A DNA stretch of 64,000 nt from Candidatus Litorirhabdus singularis (lineage in GTDB: Bacteria > Pseudomonadota > Gammaproteobacteria > Pseudomonadales > Halieaceae). Where the stretch lies: the NCBI RefSeq assembly GCF_026262625.1, contig NZ_SHNN01000002.1:868001-932000 (forward strand), read 5' to 3'. Position numbers and translations under genes: made by a program. Shown here piece after piece: positions 40,570-50,087 of this stretch. Each line of letters starts with the position of its first letter. Position 1 is the first letter of the stretch. The notes below the pieces were generated by a model that was not told the DNA's origin, ran no database searches, and saw only the letters and a list, made by a program, of their open reading frames with translations.

Positions 40570-41510
40570 CTTCTGGCAGCGGCCCCTACACTGAACTGGA
40601 AGCGCTGATTCAGGAGCGCCATAACGGCAAACAGCTGAAATTGGCGCTGCGAACGCGAGCGCTGAGCGCGCTGTCGGGCGGTAACCGTTCTAACTTCCGT
40701 GGCCGCGGCATCGACTTCGAAGAAGTCCGAGAATACCAACCCGGTGACGATATTCGCACCATTGATTGGCGGGTAACTGCGCGCACCGGTGCAGCCCACA
40801 CCAAGATATTTCGCGAAGAGCGGGAGCGACCAGTGCTGGTGGTAACCGACCAGCGCAACAGCATGTTCTTTGGCAGCCGCAACTGCTGTAAATCAGTACT
40901 TGCCGCACACACCGCAGCGCTACTTGCCTGGGCCGCATTAGAACAGGGAGATCGCGTCGGCGGCTTGGTATTCAATGACCGCGAACACCGAGAGGTGAGA
41001 CCCCGGCGCAGCCGCGGCGCGGTGCTAAACTACTTGCACCAGCTCAATGAGCTCAATCGCCAGCTACCCGACCTGGAGCGAACCGAGACTGCCGCTCAGC
41101 CGTTTGCAGACACCGCTGCGGAAGTCAGACGTATCGCCCGACCGGGTAGCGCAGTACTCATTATCAGCGATTTCAGAGGCGCGTTAGGAGCGCGGGCCAT
41201 GGAACATCTGCATCAGCTTTCCCGACATACTGAAATAACCGCTCTGCACTGCTCTGATCCTCTCGAACAAAATCTGCCCGAGCAAGGCCGATACCGGGTC
41301 ACCGACGGCAAGCTAAAAATTGATTTGAATACCGGAGACGGTGCCGTGCGGACGGCTTTTAGCCAGCGCTACAGAGATTCACTAGACGAACTGCAGGACA
41401 ATTTCGGAAAACTAGGCATCCCCCTGCTACAGCTTTCGACCGCTGAACCAGCGCTGGATTCTTTACTACCCTACTTCAGTAGCATGCGGCGCGGGGTAAC
41501 CACCGCATGA
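40566..41510 (+). CDS. DUF58 domain protein (Bat operon)
   Basis: 314 residues from MTSGSGPYTELEAL, chosen because it overlaps the MoxR stop by 4 bases; a longer in-frame reading of 58 residues upstream lies wholly inside moxR and looks nonsensical. The DUF58 core is FEEVREYQPGDDIRTIDWRVTARTG, and the remainder is VWA-like (VLVVTDQRNSMFFGS). Unlike the first DUF58 protein it lacks the N-terminal membrane pair, so it is likely cytoplasmic. Confidence 0.9.
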   Translation: MTSGSGPYTELEALIQERHNGKQLKLALRTRALSALSGGNRSNFRGRGIDFEEVREYQPGDDIRTIDWRVTARTGAAHTKIFREERERPVLVVTDQRNSMFFGSRNCCKSVLAAHTAALLAWAALEQGDRVGGLVFNDREHREVRPRRSRGAVLNYLHQLNELNRQLPDLERTETAAQPFADTAAEVRRIARPGSAVLIISDFRGALGARAMEHLHQLSRHTEITALHCSDPLEQNLPEQGRYRVTDGKLKIDLNTGDGAVRTAFSQRYRDSLDELQDNFGKLGIPLLQLSTAEPALDSLLPYFSSMRRGVTTA

Positions 41511-41998
41511 ACCCGCAGGATCCACTCGCCCAACTGCGCGACATCCAGTTACCGAATGAGATTAGCTGGTGGCCACCAGCACCTGGCTGGTGGATAGTGG
41601 CTGCGTTATTGCTATTGGCACTGCTGGGCCTCGCGGCATGGCTGTGGCGACAGCGGCAGCGCCGCGCCTATCGGCGCTTTGCGGTGGCAGAACTGCTGAC
41701 TGCTAGAGACGCCTTCGAAGAGTCAGGCGATGCACTGCACTACGCGCAGCAACTTAACCTGATCCTGAAACGGGCGGCCCTCACCGCTTGGCCCCATGAT
41801 GAGGTTGCGAACCTCAGTGGCGCCCAGTGGATGAGCTTTCTTGACCAACAATGGCCGACCCGGTACCAGGGCACTCGTTTCGTCGACAGCGGACTGGATA
41901 CGCTACCCTATGCGGGTCATGCTCAGGCCGAGCTTGCCGAAAGCAGCGCTGAAATCGCCGCCAGCTGGCTAAACCTGCACTCGGCGGGTCGCTCATGA
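41507..41998 (+). CDS. DUF4381 membrane protein
   Basis: 163 residues. One membrane helix near the N-terminus (WWIVAALLLLALLGLAAWLW, ~30-50) is preceded by LRDIQLPNEISWWPPAPGWW, a DUF4381 signature, and followed by a basic RQRQRRAYRR stop-transfer and a small helical domain. No catalytic motif. It is a regular member of MoxR-Bat clusters in gammaproteobacteria and overlaps both neighbours by 4 bases. Confidence 0.85.
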   Translation: MNPQDPLAQLRDIQLPNEISWWPPAPGWWIVAALLLLALLGLAAWLWRQRQRRAYRRFAVAELLTARDAFEESGDALHYAQQLNLILKRAALTAWPHDEVANLSGAQWMSFLDQQWPTRYQGTRFVDSGLDTLPYAGHAQAELAESSAEIAASWLNLHSAGRS

Positions 41999-43008
41999 TC
42001 GAGTTTATCTGGCCCACGGTATTCCTGTTGCTGCCATTGCCCTGGCTAAGCTGGCGCCTACTGCGACCGGCTCAGACAGAACAGGCCGCGTTGCGGGCGC
42101 CCTTTTTTGATAGCTGGGCAGAACTCAACGAGCAGCAATCACGCGGTCACGGCGGCGGCCGCGCGGCCAGCGCGCTGGTATTGACTCTTATATGGTGTCT
42201 GCTGCTGATAGCGGCCGCGCGCCCGACATGGATAGGCGATAGCATTACGTTGCCGCGCGAAGGTCGCGACCTGCTGCTGGCGGTAGATATTTCGGGCAGC
42301 ATGCAAATTGAGGATATGCGCTCAGGGCAAAATCTGGTGCCACGCCTGAACGCCGTCAAAGCGGTGATCGGTGAATTCGTACAACGCCGTCGCGGCGACC
42401 GACTTGGCCTGATACTGTTTGGTACTCAAGCTTATCTGCAGGCACCGCTGACTTTTGACAGCGCCACGGTCAAACGCTTCCTGCTGGAGGCCCAGATTGG
42501 TTTCGCCGGTAAAGAGACTGCTATTGGTGACGCCATTGGTCTCGCTGTTAAACGCCTGCGTCAGCGCCCGGCCCAGAGTCGCATTCTGATACTACTCACC
42601 GATGGCGCCAATACGGCTGGAGAGGTCAGCCCCATGGGCGCTGCCGCGCTAGCAGCAGAAAACGATATCCGCATTTACACCGTAGGGGTGGGTGCCGATG
42701 AAATGCGCGTGCCGGGAATATTTGGCTCCAGCTTTGGCAGTCGCGTTACCAATCCCTCGCGCGACCTTGACGAGGCCACGCTGCAACGTATTGCCGATAC
42801 CACCGGCGGCCGCTACTTCCGTGCCCGCGATCCAGCCCAACTTGCGGAGATTTATCGACTACTGGATCAACTGGAACCAGTAGACCAGACAGCCGCAACG
42901 TACCGCCCCCGACAAAGCCTGTTTCAATGGCCACTGGCCATCGCTATGGGACTCAGCCTGTTGCTCGCTGCTGCTCGACTGACTGGCGGCAAAGGGGCGC
43001 ACCGATGA
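41995..43008 (+). CDS. VWA-domain membrane protein, BatA-like
   Basis: 337 residues. Two N-terminal membrane segments (WPTVFLLLPLPWLSWRLL and ALVLTLIWCLLLIAAA) are followed by a von Willebrand A domain with a complete MIDAS start DISGSMQIEDM and ILLTDGANTAGE, and a final membrane helix (WPLAIAMGLSLLLAA). The metal site suggests a Mg-dependent binding surface facing the periplasm. Its stop overlaps the next gene. Confidence 0.92.
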   Translation: MIEFIWPTVFLLLPLPWLSWRLLRPAQTEQAALRAPFFDSWAELNEQQSRGHGGGRAASALVLTLIWCLLLIAAARPTWIGDSITLPREGRDLLLAVDISGSMQIEDMRSGQNLVPRLNAVKAVIGEFVQRRRGDRLGLILFGTQAYLQAPLTFDSATVKRFLLEAQIGFAGKETAIGDAIGLAVKRLRQRPAQSRILILLTDGANTAGEVSPMGAAALAAENDIRIYTVGVGADEMRVPGIFGSSFGSRVTNPSRDLDEATLQRIADTTGGRYFRARDPAQLAEIYRLLDQLEPVDQTAATYRPRQSLFQWPLAIAMGLSLLLAAARLTGGKGAHR

Positions 43009-44921
43009 TGGAATTGCTGGCGGACCTTCACTTTATCCGGCCATGGTGGCTACTATCGCTGCTACCTGCCCTGTTTCTGCTTCTATTATTGTGGCGGAAC
43101 GTGCGCGGCGGCCAGGGCTGGCAGCAGGTCATTGATCCGGCGCTGTTACCGCACCTGCTGGATCATCACACCATGGCCAGCAGCCGCTCGCCTTTGCCCG
43201 CATTGCTTCTAACGTGGATCATTGCTGCACTGGCGCTTGCGGGCCCCAGCTGGGAGAAGATACCGCAACCGATACTGCAGAAACAAGATGCACTAGTGCT
43301 GGTGCTCGATCTTAGTTTTTCGATGTACGTAGAGGACTTGCAACCCAATCGCTTGCAGCGCGCTGAGCGAAAATTACTGGACTTACTCGACACCCGGGTC
43401 GAAGGCACCACTGCCCTGCTCGCCTACGCTGGTGATAGTCACGTGGTCAGCCCACTGACCGACGACACCAGTACCATTGCCAACCTCTTGCCGGCACTTA
43501 GTCCTCGCATCATGCCGCTAAAGGGCAACAACCCACAGCTGGCAATTGCTCAGGCTATAACACTGCTACAGGCAGCCGCTGCCCCGGACGGACATATTGT
43601 GCTGGTTACCGATGGTATTCGCCAACGTGATGTTGGCGCTATTACCGAGCTGCTGCAGCCGCATCGTATCAGCCTCAGCGTACTTGGCGTGGGCACCAGC
43701 GATGGTGGCCCAATTCCAACCGGCAGCGCCGGTCTATTGAAAGATGCTGATGGCAGTATCGTCATCGCTAATCTTGAACGCGGCCCCCTGCGTCAACTCG
43801 CCAGTGCCAATCAGGGGCGCTATGCCGATATATCGCTAGGCGACAGTGATTTGGAGCAGGTATTGGCGCGCCCACTTAGCGCCAACTCAGATCAGGGCCT
43901 GCTATTGGATCGTAGTGCCGACACCTGGAATGACCTGGGTTACTGGCTGGCGCTGGCACTGTTGCCAGCGGCGCTACTCGCCTTTCGTCGCGGCTGGGTT
44001 CTCGGTATCGCCCTACTCTTGATTATTCCATCGGAGCGCGCGCTGGCTGTTGAGTGGGAAGAACTTTGGCAAACCCCGGATCAACGTGCTGCCGCATTAT
44101 TAAAGGCGGGTGAGCCCGATGCGGCCGCACGCCTGTTTGACAATCAGGACTGGCGTGCAGCGGCCGCCTATCGCGCGGAAGATTACAAAGCAGCACTGGA
44201 ACATTACAGCGCCAGTGACGATGCCGGTAGCTGGTACAACCGCGGCAACACGCTGGCGCGCAGCGGCAAACTGGGGCCGGCCATCGAAGCCTATACTCAA
44301 TCGCTCGAACGCGATCCAGACTTTGAGGATGCGGCCTTTAACAAGCAGCTACTTGAGCAAATTCAGCAACAACAACAGCAACAACAGCAAGATCAGGACC
44401 AGGACCAGGACCAGGATCAAGATCAAGATCAAGAGCAGCAGCAGAGCTCCGATCAGCAACAGCAAAATTCGGACCAGCAAGAAGATCGGAATCAGGATCA
44501 AGAACAGCAAGATCAGCAGCAAGATCAACAACAGGACTCGAAACAGGAGCAAAAAAATTCCGGTCAGGATGAGCAGCAACCCTCAGATCAACAACCGGGT
44601 CAGCAGGACGAACCGGACGATCAATCTGAAGCGCAGCAACCTGAACAGCAGCCTGGCGAGCAGCCAGAGCCAGAACAACAACCGGAACAGCCCGAAGCTG
44701 GTGAGCCAGATCCCGCAGAGGAATCAGCAGAATCTGAGCAAGAGCGCGCACGCGCTGAAGCCCAGGCCGAACAGGATGAAGCCGAACGACAAAAGGAACT
44801 GGCAACAGAGCAATGGCTGCGCCGTGTACCCGATGATCCAGGCGGCCTATTGGAACGAAAATTCAGGTATGAAAGTCAACAAAATCAACAACAGCGAGAG
44901 AGTGATGAGACTATTTGGTAG
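43005..44921 (+). CDS. VWA-TPR membrane protein, BatB/BatC fusion with Gln/Asp-rich tract
   Basis: 638 residues from MMELLADLHF (43005), overlapping the previous stop. Membrane segments at ~14-30 and 65-80 precede a VWA domain with MIDAS Asp102-Ser104-Ser106 (DLSFSMYVED) and a further membrane region (~310-350); then TPR repeats (~390-460: GSWYNRGNTLARSGKLGPAIEAY) and a ~170-residue low-complexity region of Gln, Asp, Glu and Pro, including seven consecutive Gln-Asp pairs. This combines what are BatB and BatC in other species. The N-terminal two-thirds is conventional; the tail is expected to be disordered. Confidence 0.9.
   Translation: MMELLADLHFIRPWWLLSLLPALFLLLLLWRNVRGGQGWQQVIDPALLPHLLDHHTMASSRSPLPALLLTWIIAALALAGPSWEKIPQPILQKQDALVLVLDLSFSMYVEDLQPNRLQRAERKLLDLLDTRVEGTTALLAYAGDSHVVSPLTDDTSTIANLLPALSPRIMPLKGNNPQLAIAQAITLLQAAAAPDGHIVLVTDGIRQRDVGAITELLQPHRISLSVLGVGTSDGGPIPTGSAGLLKDADGSIVIANLERGPLRQLASANQGRYADISLGDSDLEQVLARPLSANSDQGLLLDRSADTWNDLGYWLALALLPAALLAFRRGWVLGIALLLIIPSERALAVEWEELWQTPDQRAAALLKAGEPDAAARLFDNQDWRAAAAYRAEDYKAALEHYSASDDAGSWYNRGNTLARSGKLGPAIEAYTQSLERDPDFEDAAFNKQLLEQIQQQQQQQQQDQDQDQDQDQDQDQEQQQSSDQQQQNSDQQEDRNQDQEQQDQQQDQQQDSKQEQKNSGQDEQQPSDQQPGQQDEPDDQSEAQQPEQQPGEQPEPEQQPEQPEAGEPDPAEESAESEQERARAEAQAEQDEAERQKELATEQWLRRVPDDPGGLLERKFRYESQQNQQQRESDETIW
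44340..44780 (+). repeat. Low-complexity CAG/CAA/GAC/GAT tract in the BatB/C gene
   Basis: Near-repetitive DNA encodes poly-Gln then alternating Gln-Asp, with the unit CAGGAC repeated around 44394-44412 followed by CAGGAT/CAAGAT units. Codon choice alternates, so this is a protein-level low-complexity region with a short DNA-level microsatellite inside. All three forward frames stay largely open across it. Confidence 0.85.
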
Positions 44922-46542
44922 TACCCTGGTGGTCTTATTGTGCCTGCTGAGCGCTGCAGTCACGCAGGCGGCGGTTATTGCCAGTGTTGACCGTGGCAGC
45001 CTGAGCATGGGCGACTCCTTCACCTTTACTCTGACGGCGACGGCCGGCGAGGATCTCAACAGGACCAATTTTTCCGCTCTGATACGGGATTTCGAGGTGC
45101 GGAGCAGCTCCCGCGAAAGCAGTTTTAGCTATAGCGGAGGCAAGCAACAGGCCAGTAACAAATTGCGCATCGTACTAGCTCCTAAAAGAACCGGTAGATT
45201 GGTTATTCCGGCCCTCAGTGTGGGCGGCTCCAATACCACTGCTATCACAGTCATGGTGCGTGAGGGTCGCGCCGACCTGAATGCCCTCGATGAGATATTT
45301 GTGGAGGCTGAAGTCAGCAGCACAACCGTCTATGTGCAGTCACAACTCTTGTATACCTTCAGACTGTACCGTTCCATTGGGCTGCGCGACGCTGACTACA
45401 CTTGGGCGCCGATGGACAATGCCTCCAAGGAGCAGCTGGAAGGCAGCACTTACATGAAGCGTATTGATGGTGTCGACTATCAGGTATCGGAGTTGCGTTT
45501 TGCCATTTTTCCGCAGGAAAGCGGCACTCTGGAAATCCCGCCATTAGAGTTTGTCGGGCAGCTGGGTCGCGGCATGTTTGAACGCGGCCCAACACTGCGG
45601 CGACAAAGCGATGCAATCAAGGTCAAAGTCCTCCCGATTCCAGACGCCTATCCGGGCGCTGCCTGGATACCGACTACCCAACTCACGCTGACCGAGGACT
45701 GGTCGGTGGACCCGGCCACGCTGGGCATTGGCGACTCCAGCACGCGCACCATCACGCTGCGCGCAGGTGGTCTACCTGGCAGCCAGCTGCCGCCGGTGAA
45801 CGCTCCGGAGCTGCCAGGGGTGAAGGTTTATCCAGACATGGCCAAATCGGAAGATATAACCGGCAGCAAGGGTATTGATGCACTAGGTATTAACAGTGCA
45901 GCCTGGGTAGTGATACGCGATGGGGAGTACGTTATTCCTGAGGTGCGTATTCCATGGTGGGACGTGAAGGCTCGCAAGGTACGCTACGCCACCCTGCCCT
46001 CGCGTACGATTTCGGTGGCAGCCAGCGCCGAACCTCAAAGCACTGCACCAACGCCGGTGGCCACAGAGCCGTCCTCTTCAATGACGGCCGCGGCTGCGCA
46101 CCACAACTACTGGCGCACGGCAGCAATGATTATTCTGTGCTGCTGGCTGGCCACTACACTCTGGCTGCTGCGCAGACGTGCGGCACCAGTAGAACAGGCT
46201 GAGGTCAGCGCCAAAGCCGACACTGAGTCAAAAATATTCAAGCAGCTAGTGGCCAGCTGTAAGCAGGGCAATGCCAACCAAAGCCGTCAATTGCTGCAGG
46301 ATTGGCTACGGATGGTGTATCCGGAAGTCGCCAACCCGGGCTTAGACTGGCTGCAAAAAAATGCGACAGATAATGCATTAGCCGACTCACTGGCAGAACT
46401 GGAGTCAAGCCTATACGCTGTAAAAACAGATACATGGAGCGGCAAAGCGCTGGCCACCGCGCTTAAACAATGGCGCAAACAACAGCGCGCACGACGTGCC
46501 AATGCCAAGACACCGGAGCTACCGCCGCTTTATCCAGTCTAA
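44905..46542 (+). CDS. BatD-like (BatD/DUF7939) membrane protein
   Basis: 545 residues from ATG 44905 (MRLFGSTLVVLLCLLS), with a signal peptide ending TQA near residue 22; it overlaps the preceding gene by 17 bases. A periplasmic BatD region of immunoglobulin-like beta domains (SVDRGSLSMGDSFTFTLTAT) is followed by one membrane helix (~398-425, TAAMIILCCWLATTLWLLRRR) and a cytoplasmic helical domain. Reading is open for another 265 codons upstream, but only because the low-complexity tract of the previous gene lacks stops there. Last gene of the Bat operon. Confidence 0.9.
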   Translation: MRLFGSTLVVLLCLLSAAVTQAAVIASVDRGSLSMGDSFTFTLTATAGEDLNRTNFSALIRDFEVRSSSRESSFSYSGGKQQASNKLRIVLAPKRTGRLVIPALSVGGSNTTAITVMVREGRADLNALDEIFVEAEVSSTTVYVQSQLLYTFRLYRSIGLRDADYTWAPMDNASKEQLEGSTYMKRIDGVDYQVSELRFAIFPQESGTLEIPPLEFVGQLGRGMFERGPTLRRQSDAIKVKVLPIPDAYPGAAWIPTTQLTLTEDWSVDPATLGIGDSSTRTITLRAGGLPGSQLPPVNAPELPGVKVYPDMAKSEDITGSKGIDALGINSAAWVVIRDGEYVIPEVRIPWWDVKARKVRYATLPSRTISVAASAEPQSTAPTPVATEPSSSMTAAAAHHNYWRTAAMIILCCWLATTLWLLRRRAAPVEQAEVSAKADTESKIFKQLVASCKQGNANQSRQLLQDWLRMVYPEVANPGLDWLQKNATDNALADSLAELESSLYAVKTDTWSGKALATALKQWRKQQRARRANAKTPELPPLYPV

Positions 46543-46563
46543 GCCGCCTGTAACAGCGTGACC

Positions 46564-49194
46564 CTACAAGCTCTTGGCAACAACCTCGTAAACGTCACGC
46601 GATAGGTCTGGCAGTGCAGCGATCGTCTGCAACTCGCTGTGCATTAGCTGCTGCCGCTTATCATAGCGCCGCCATTTGGTCAGCGGCGTCAACAAGCGCG
46701 AGGCGATCTGCGGATTACTACTATTGAGTTCTACCACTGTTTCCCGCAGCAATTCATAGCCACTGCCGTCCAGTGCATGGAAGTTAGTCGGGTTGGCATT
46801 GCAAAAAGTACCCACCAATGCGCGGATCTTATTGGGGTTTCTGGCATCGTAGGCTGGGTGCTCAAGCAACTGTCTGACGCGCTCGATAGCGTTTTTAACG
46901 GGCGCGCTGGCTTGAACCTGCAACCACATGTTGACCACCAGCGGTTCGTCTTTGAACTGCGCATAAAACGTATCCAGCGCCGCTTCGCTTACTGACTGCT
47001 CACCGTGGTGCACCAAAGTCACCAGGGCAGCATGGCGATCGGTCATATTCTCTGCGCCTTCAAATTGCTGCTGCGCCAACGCTACCCCGCGTTCAGGGTC
47101 AGCCACGGCGATATAACTCAGACAAGTATTGCGCAAAGCGCGAGCTGCCATTTGAGCGGCAGTGGGCGCGTAAGCGGCGCTTGCGGCAAGCGCGTGATAA
47201 CGTTCCAGCAAGGCGTCTTGCAGGTGGCGTGCTACCGCTTCGCGCACTTTACCGCGCGCACTATGAATCCCGTCTACGTCGATCGTATCCACCAACTCAG
47301 CGAGTGTATTCTCGGCTGGCAAGCGCAAAATTTCCGCGACCATAGCCGCGTCTGCGTGGACATCTGCCAATACATTTGACAGACCATTGAGTAACGCCTG
47401 ATCTACTTCAACGGCCTCAAGCTGCACCGCGTGCACAGCATTAACAGCAAGCCGTTGCGCAGCCTCCCAGCGATTAAAGCCGTCATCGTCATGACTCAGT
47501 AAAAACGCAAGCTGATCGGGTCTATAGTCGAACGACATTTTTACAGGCGCTGAAAACCCCCTCAACAGCGAAGGCACAGGACGTTCCGGCAACGGGCCGA
47601 AGCGGAAGCTTTGCTGTGGTTGAGTTAACTCCAACACACAGTTGGTATTGTCTGAGGTTTCTGCGTCTTCAGGCATATCAGGTGATTGCAGGCGTAATGC
47701 ACCAGCCTCACCTAGCAAGCCCAATGCTACCGGAATCATAAACGGCTGTTTCAGTTCCTGCCCCGGAGTCGGCGGACAGCTCTGTTCGAAATTCAAAGTA
47801 TACATACCTGACTCTGCGTCCCATTCCTCACTGACCGCCAGACGGGGCGTGCCGGCCTGAGAGTACCAGCGCCGAAACTGGGACAGGTCACGGCCGCTTA
47901 CCGCTTCCATCGCGAGCACAAAATCCTCACAGGTAACGGCTTCTCCGTCGTGTCGTTCAAAGTACAAATCACAGGCCGCGCGAAACTTTTCTTCGCCCAG
48001 GAGAGTACGCAGCATCCGCACTACCTCTGCACCTTTTTCGTAAATGGTGACGGTGTAAAAATTGGAAATTTCCATGAACGAATCAGGACGCACCGGATGC
48101 GCCAACGGTCCAGCATCCTCAGCGAACTGCACCGTGCGCAGCATGCTGACTTCTTCAATCCGTTTTACAGTACGCGAGCCCATATCCGCGGAAAACTCGG
48201 CGTCGCGATAGACGGTGAAGCCTTCCTTGAGACTCAGCTGAAACCAGTCACGACAAGTCACCCGGTTACCCGACCAGTTATGAAAATACTCGTGTGCGAC
48301 CACGGCTTCTACCCGTTGAAAACCTGCATCGGTAGTCGTTTGCGGATGCGCCAGCACGCAAGAGGTGTTGAATATATTCAGGCTCTTGTTTTCCATCGCG
48401 CCCATATTGAAGTCGTCGACCGCAACAATATTGAAAATGTCCAAGTCATACTCACGCCCGAATTTTTCCTCATCCCAGCGCATGGAGCGCTGCAGGGAAT
48501 CCATCGCGTGCGCGCACTTGTCGAGGTCCTTGGGTTCCACGAATATTCGCAGTTGCACCTGGCGACCACTATGGGTAACAAAACTATCGTCGAGACTCTC
48601 AAGGTCGCCTGCGACCAATGCAAACAGATACGCCGGCTTGGGAAATGGATCATGCCAGCTTGCCCAATGCCTATCGCCACTGACGCCACCGTCGGTCTGG
48701 TTTCCATTACTGAGTAATACTGGATACTTTGCAGTTTCCGCTTCCAGACGCACGGTAAATCTGGACATCACATCTGGACGATCAAGATAGTAGGTAATTT
48801 TGCGGAAACCTTCGGCCTCACATTGCGTACAAAACATGGTCCGCGACTTGTAAAGACCCTCCAGTGAGGTGTTGTCCTGAGGCGTAATACGAGTACGGCA
48901 TGTCACGATAAAGGCATCACCCGGAGCCGTCAGCAACAGACTCTCCTCGGTGAGATGGAATTGCCCAGGTGCCTGCACCACGCCATCAATAGCGACCTCC
49001 AGCAGCTCCAACTCTTGCCCGTGCAGGACCAGCTGAGCTGCCGCGGCCACGTCAGGATTGCGGCGCACTGTGAGCGCCGACTGCACCAGCGCATGATCCT
49101 CATAGAGCTGGAAATCCAGCTCTGTATGATCGATCAGAAACGCGGGGGCCTGATAGTCCTTCAGGTAGATGGTAACTGCTTGTGCGTCCTTCAT
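46564..49194 (-). CDS. pepN: Aminopeptidase N
   Basis: 876 residues, M1-family zinc aminopeptidase (870 in E. coli), cytoplasmic broad-specificity peptide recycling. The exopeptidase motif GAMEN (DDFNMGAMENKS) and the zinc site HEYFHNW (~299-305) with the downstream Glu in LKEGFTVYRDAEF are complete. The C-terminal DUF3458-type helical domain is full length. Monocistronic by appearance, 21 bases from convergent batD. Confidence 0.97.
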   Translation of the reverse strand: MKDAQAVTIYLKDYQAPAFLIDHTELDFQLYEDHALVQSALTVRRNPDVAAAAQLVLHGQELELLEVAIDGVVQAPGQFHLTEESLLLTAPGDAFIVTCRTRITPQDNTSLEGLYKSRTMFCTQCEAEGFRKITYYLDRPDVMSRFTVRLEAETAKYPVLLSNGNQTDGGVSGDRHWASWHDPFPKPAYLFALVAGDLESLDDSFVTHSGRQVQLRIFVEPKDLDKCAHAMDSLQRSMRWDEEKFGREYDLDIFNIVAVDDFNMGAMENKSLNIFNTSCVLAHPQTTTDAGFQRVEAVVAHEYFHNWSGNRVTCRDWFQLSLKEGFTVYRDAEFSADMGSRTVKRIEEVSMLRTVQFAEDAGPLAHPVRPDSFMEISNFYTVTIYEKGAEVVRMLRTLLGEEKFRAACDLYFERHDGEAVTCEDFVLAMEAVSGRDLSQFRRWYSQAGTPRLAVSEEWDAESGMYTLNFEQSCPPTPGQELKQPFMIPVALGLLGEAGALRLQSPDMPEDAETSDNTNCVLELTQPQQSFRFGPLPERPVPSLLRGFSAPVKMSFDYRPDQLAFLLSHDDDGFNRWEAAQRLAVNAVHAVQLEAVEVDQALLNGLSNVLADVHADAAMVAEILRLPAENTLAELVDTIDVDGIHSARGKVREAVARHLQDALLERYHALAASAAYAPTAAQMAARALRNTCLSYIAVADPERGVALAQQQFEGAENMTDRHAALVTLVHHGEQSVSEAALDTFYAQFKDEPLVVNMWLQVQASAPVKNAIERVRQLLEHPAYDARNPNKIRALVGTFCNANPTNFHALDGSGYELLRETVVELNSSNPQIASRLLTPLTKWRRYDKRQQLMHSELQTIAALPDLSRDVYEVVAKSL

Positions 49195-49253
49195 GGGTAA
49201 CTACTCTCAATAAGTACCTACGACCGCCTGAGGTCGCAGCGGGAAAAAATAAA

Positions 49254-50087
49254 CTAAAGCTGGCGTAACTCCAGTTGGTAGCCGCCGTATTTACGCAGAT
49301 TAATCACACCGCCATCAAAGATCAGATACTGGCCCTTGATCCCCATCAGCTTGCCCGTTACCAGCGGTTGCTTATCCAGATTAAAAGACGTGACTTTAAC
49401 CGGGTGCTCGATAACGGGGTAAGCAATCTCTATCTGGCTCTCATCTGTGAGTGCAGTGATAGACTGCAAGCCATGTGTGTCCTGTAAGCCGGCCAACTCC
49501 GCTGCGCACTGCTCAGCTAAAGTATCGCGCACTGCAGTCAGGTCCAGGTCCTCCACGTCGCCCTTGAGCATCGCCCGCCAATTGGTTTTATCGGCAATAT
49601 GCTGCTTATAAACGGTTTCAACCAAGCCGGAAAGCAGACGGGTAGCCACCCGGAACACCGGCAGCGCCTGAACCGCTCCCTGATCCATCCAGCGGGTAGG
49701 AATCTGGTTACCACGGGTAATCCCGACCTTAACGCCTGAAGAATTGGCCAGATAGACGAAATGGTCAGTCATGCAGTTGCGTTCACCCCACTCCGGCTCG
49801 CGGCAGGTACCGGCCGCATAATGGCATTTCTCCGGGCTCATAATACAGCTGTCACAGCTGGCCAAACGCGTGAAGCAGGGATAGCAATAACCCTGATTAA
49901 AGCTCTTTTTGGTAAGCCGGTCGCAGCTCACGCAGTTGATAGCGCCCAGGTGCTCAAGCTCCAGTTGCTCTCCGAGTAAAGCGTTCATGTCTACTTCCTG
50001 CTCACCCAACTGCAGAGCATACTGGACGGGTGACTCCAGCTTGGTGAGCATTTTTCTGGCGGCACCGCTGGCGAGTATCTGACTCAC
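49254..50087 (-). CDS. DUF2797 protein with cysteine clusters and a GIY-YIG-like segment
   Basis: 277 residues. Four CxxC-type pairs are clustered at ~53-105 (CVSCDRL, GYCYPCF, SCDSCIMSPEKC), suggesting zinc binding. The next block HFVYLANSSGVKVGITRGNQ...RWMDQGA resembles the beta-hairpin and arginine region of GIY-YIG/T5orf172-like folds, an inference from motif shape. Family function unknown. Overlaps the end of the DUF1315 gene by 4 bases (ATGA). Confidence 0.8.
   Translation of the reverse strand: MSQILASGAARKMLTKLESPVQYALQLGEQEVDMNALLGEQLELEHLGAINCVSCDRLTKKSFNQGYCYPCFTRLASCDSCIMSPEKCHYAAGTCREPEWGERNCMTDHFVYLANSSGVKVGITRGNQIPTRWMDQGAVQALPVFRVATRLLSGLVETVYKQHIADKTNWRAMLKGDVEDLDLTAVRDTLAEQCAAELAGLQDTHGLQSITALTDESQIEIAYPVIEHPVKVTSFNLDKQPLVTGKLMGIKGQYLIFDGGVINLRKYGGYQLELRQL

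Noticed and set aside
44110-44904. Long upstream extension of the BatD reading frame (265 codons)
   Set aside because: It lies entirely inside the BatB/C gene, in a shifted frame kept open by the Gln/Asp repeat, and gives an Asn/Ser/Lys/Ile-rich nonsense protein; the signal peptide at 44905 marks the real start.
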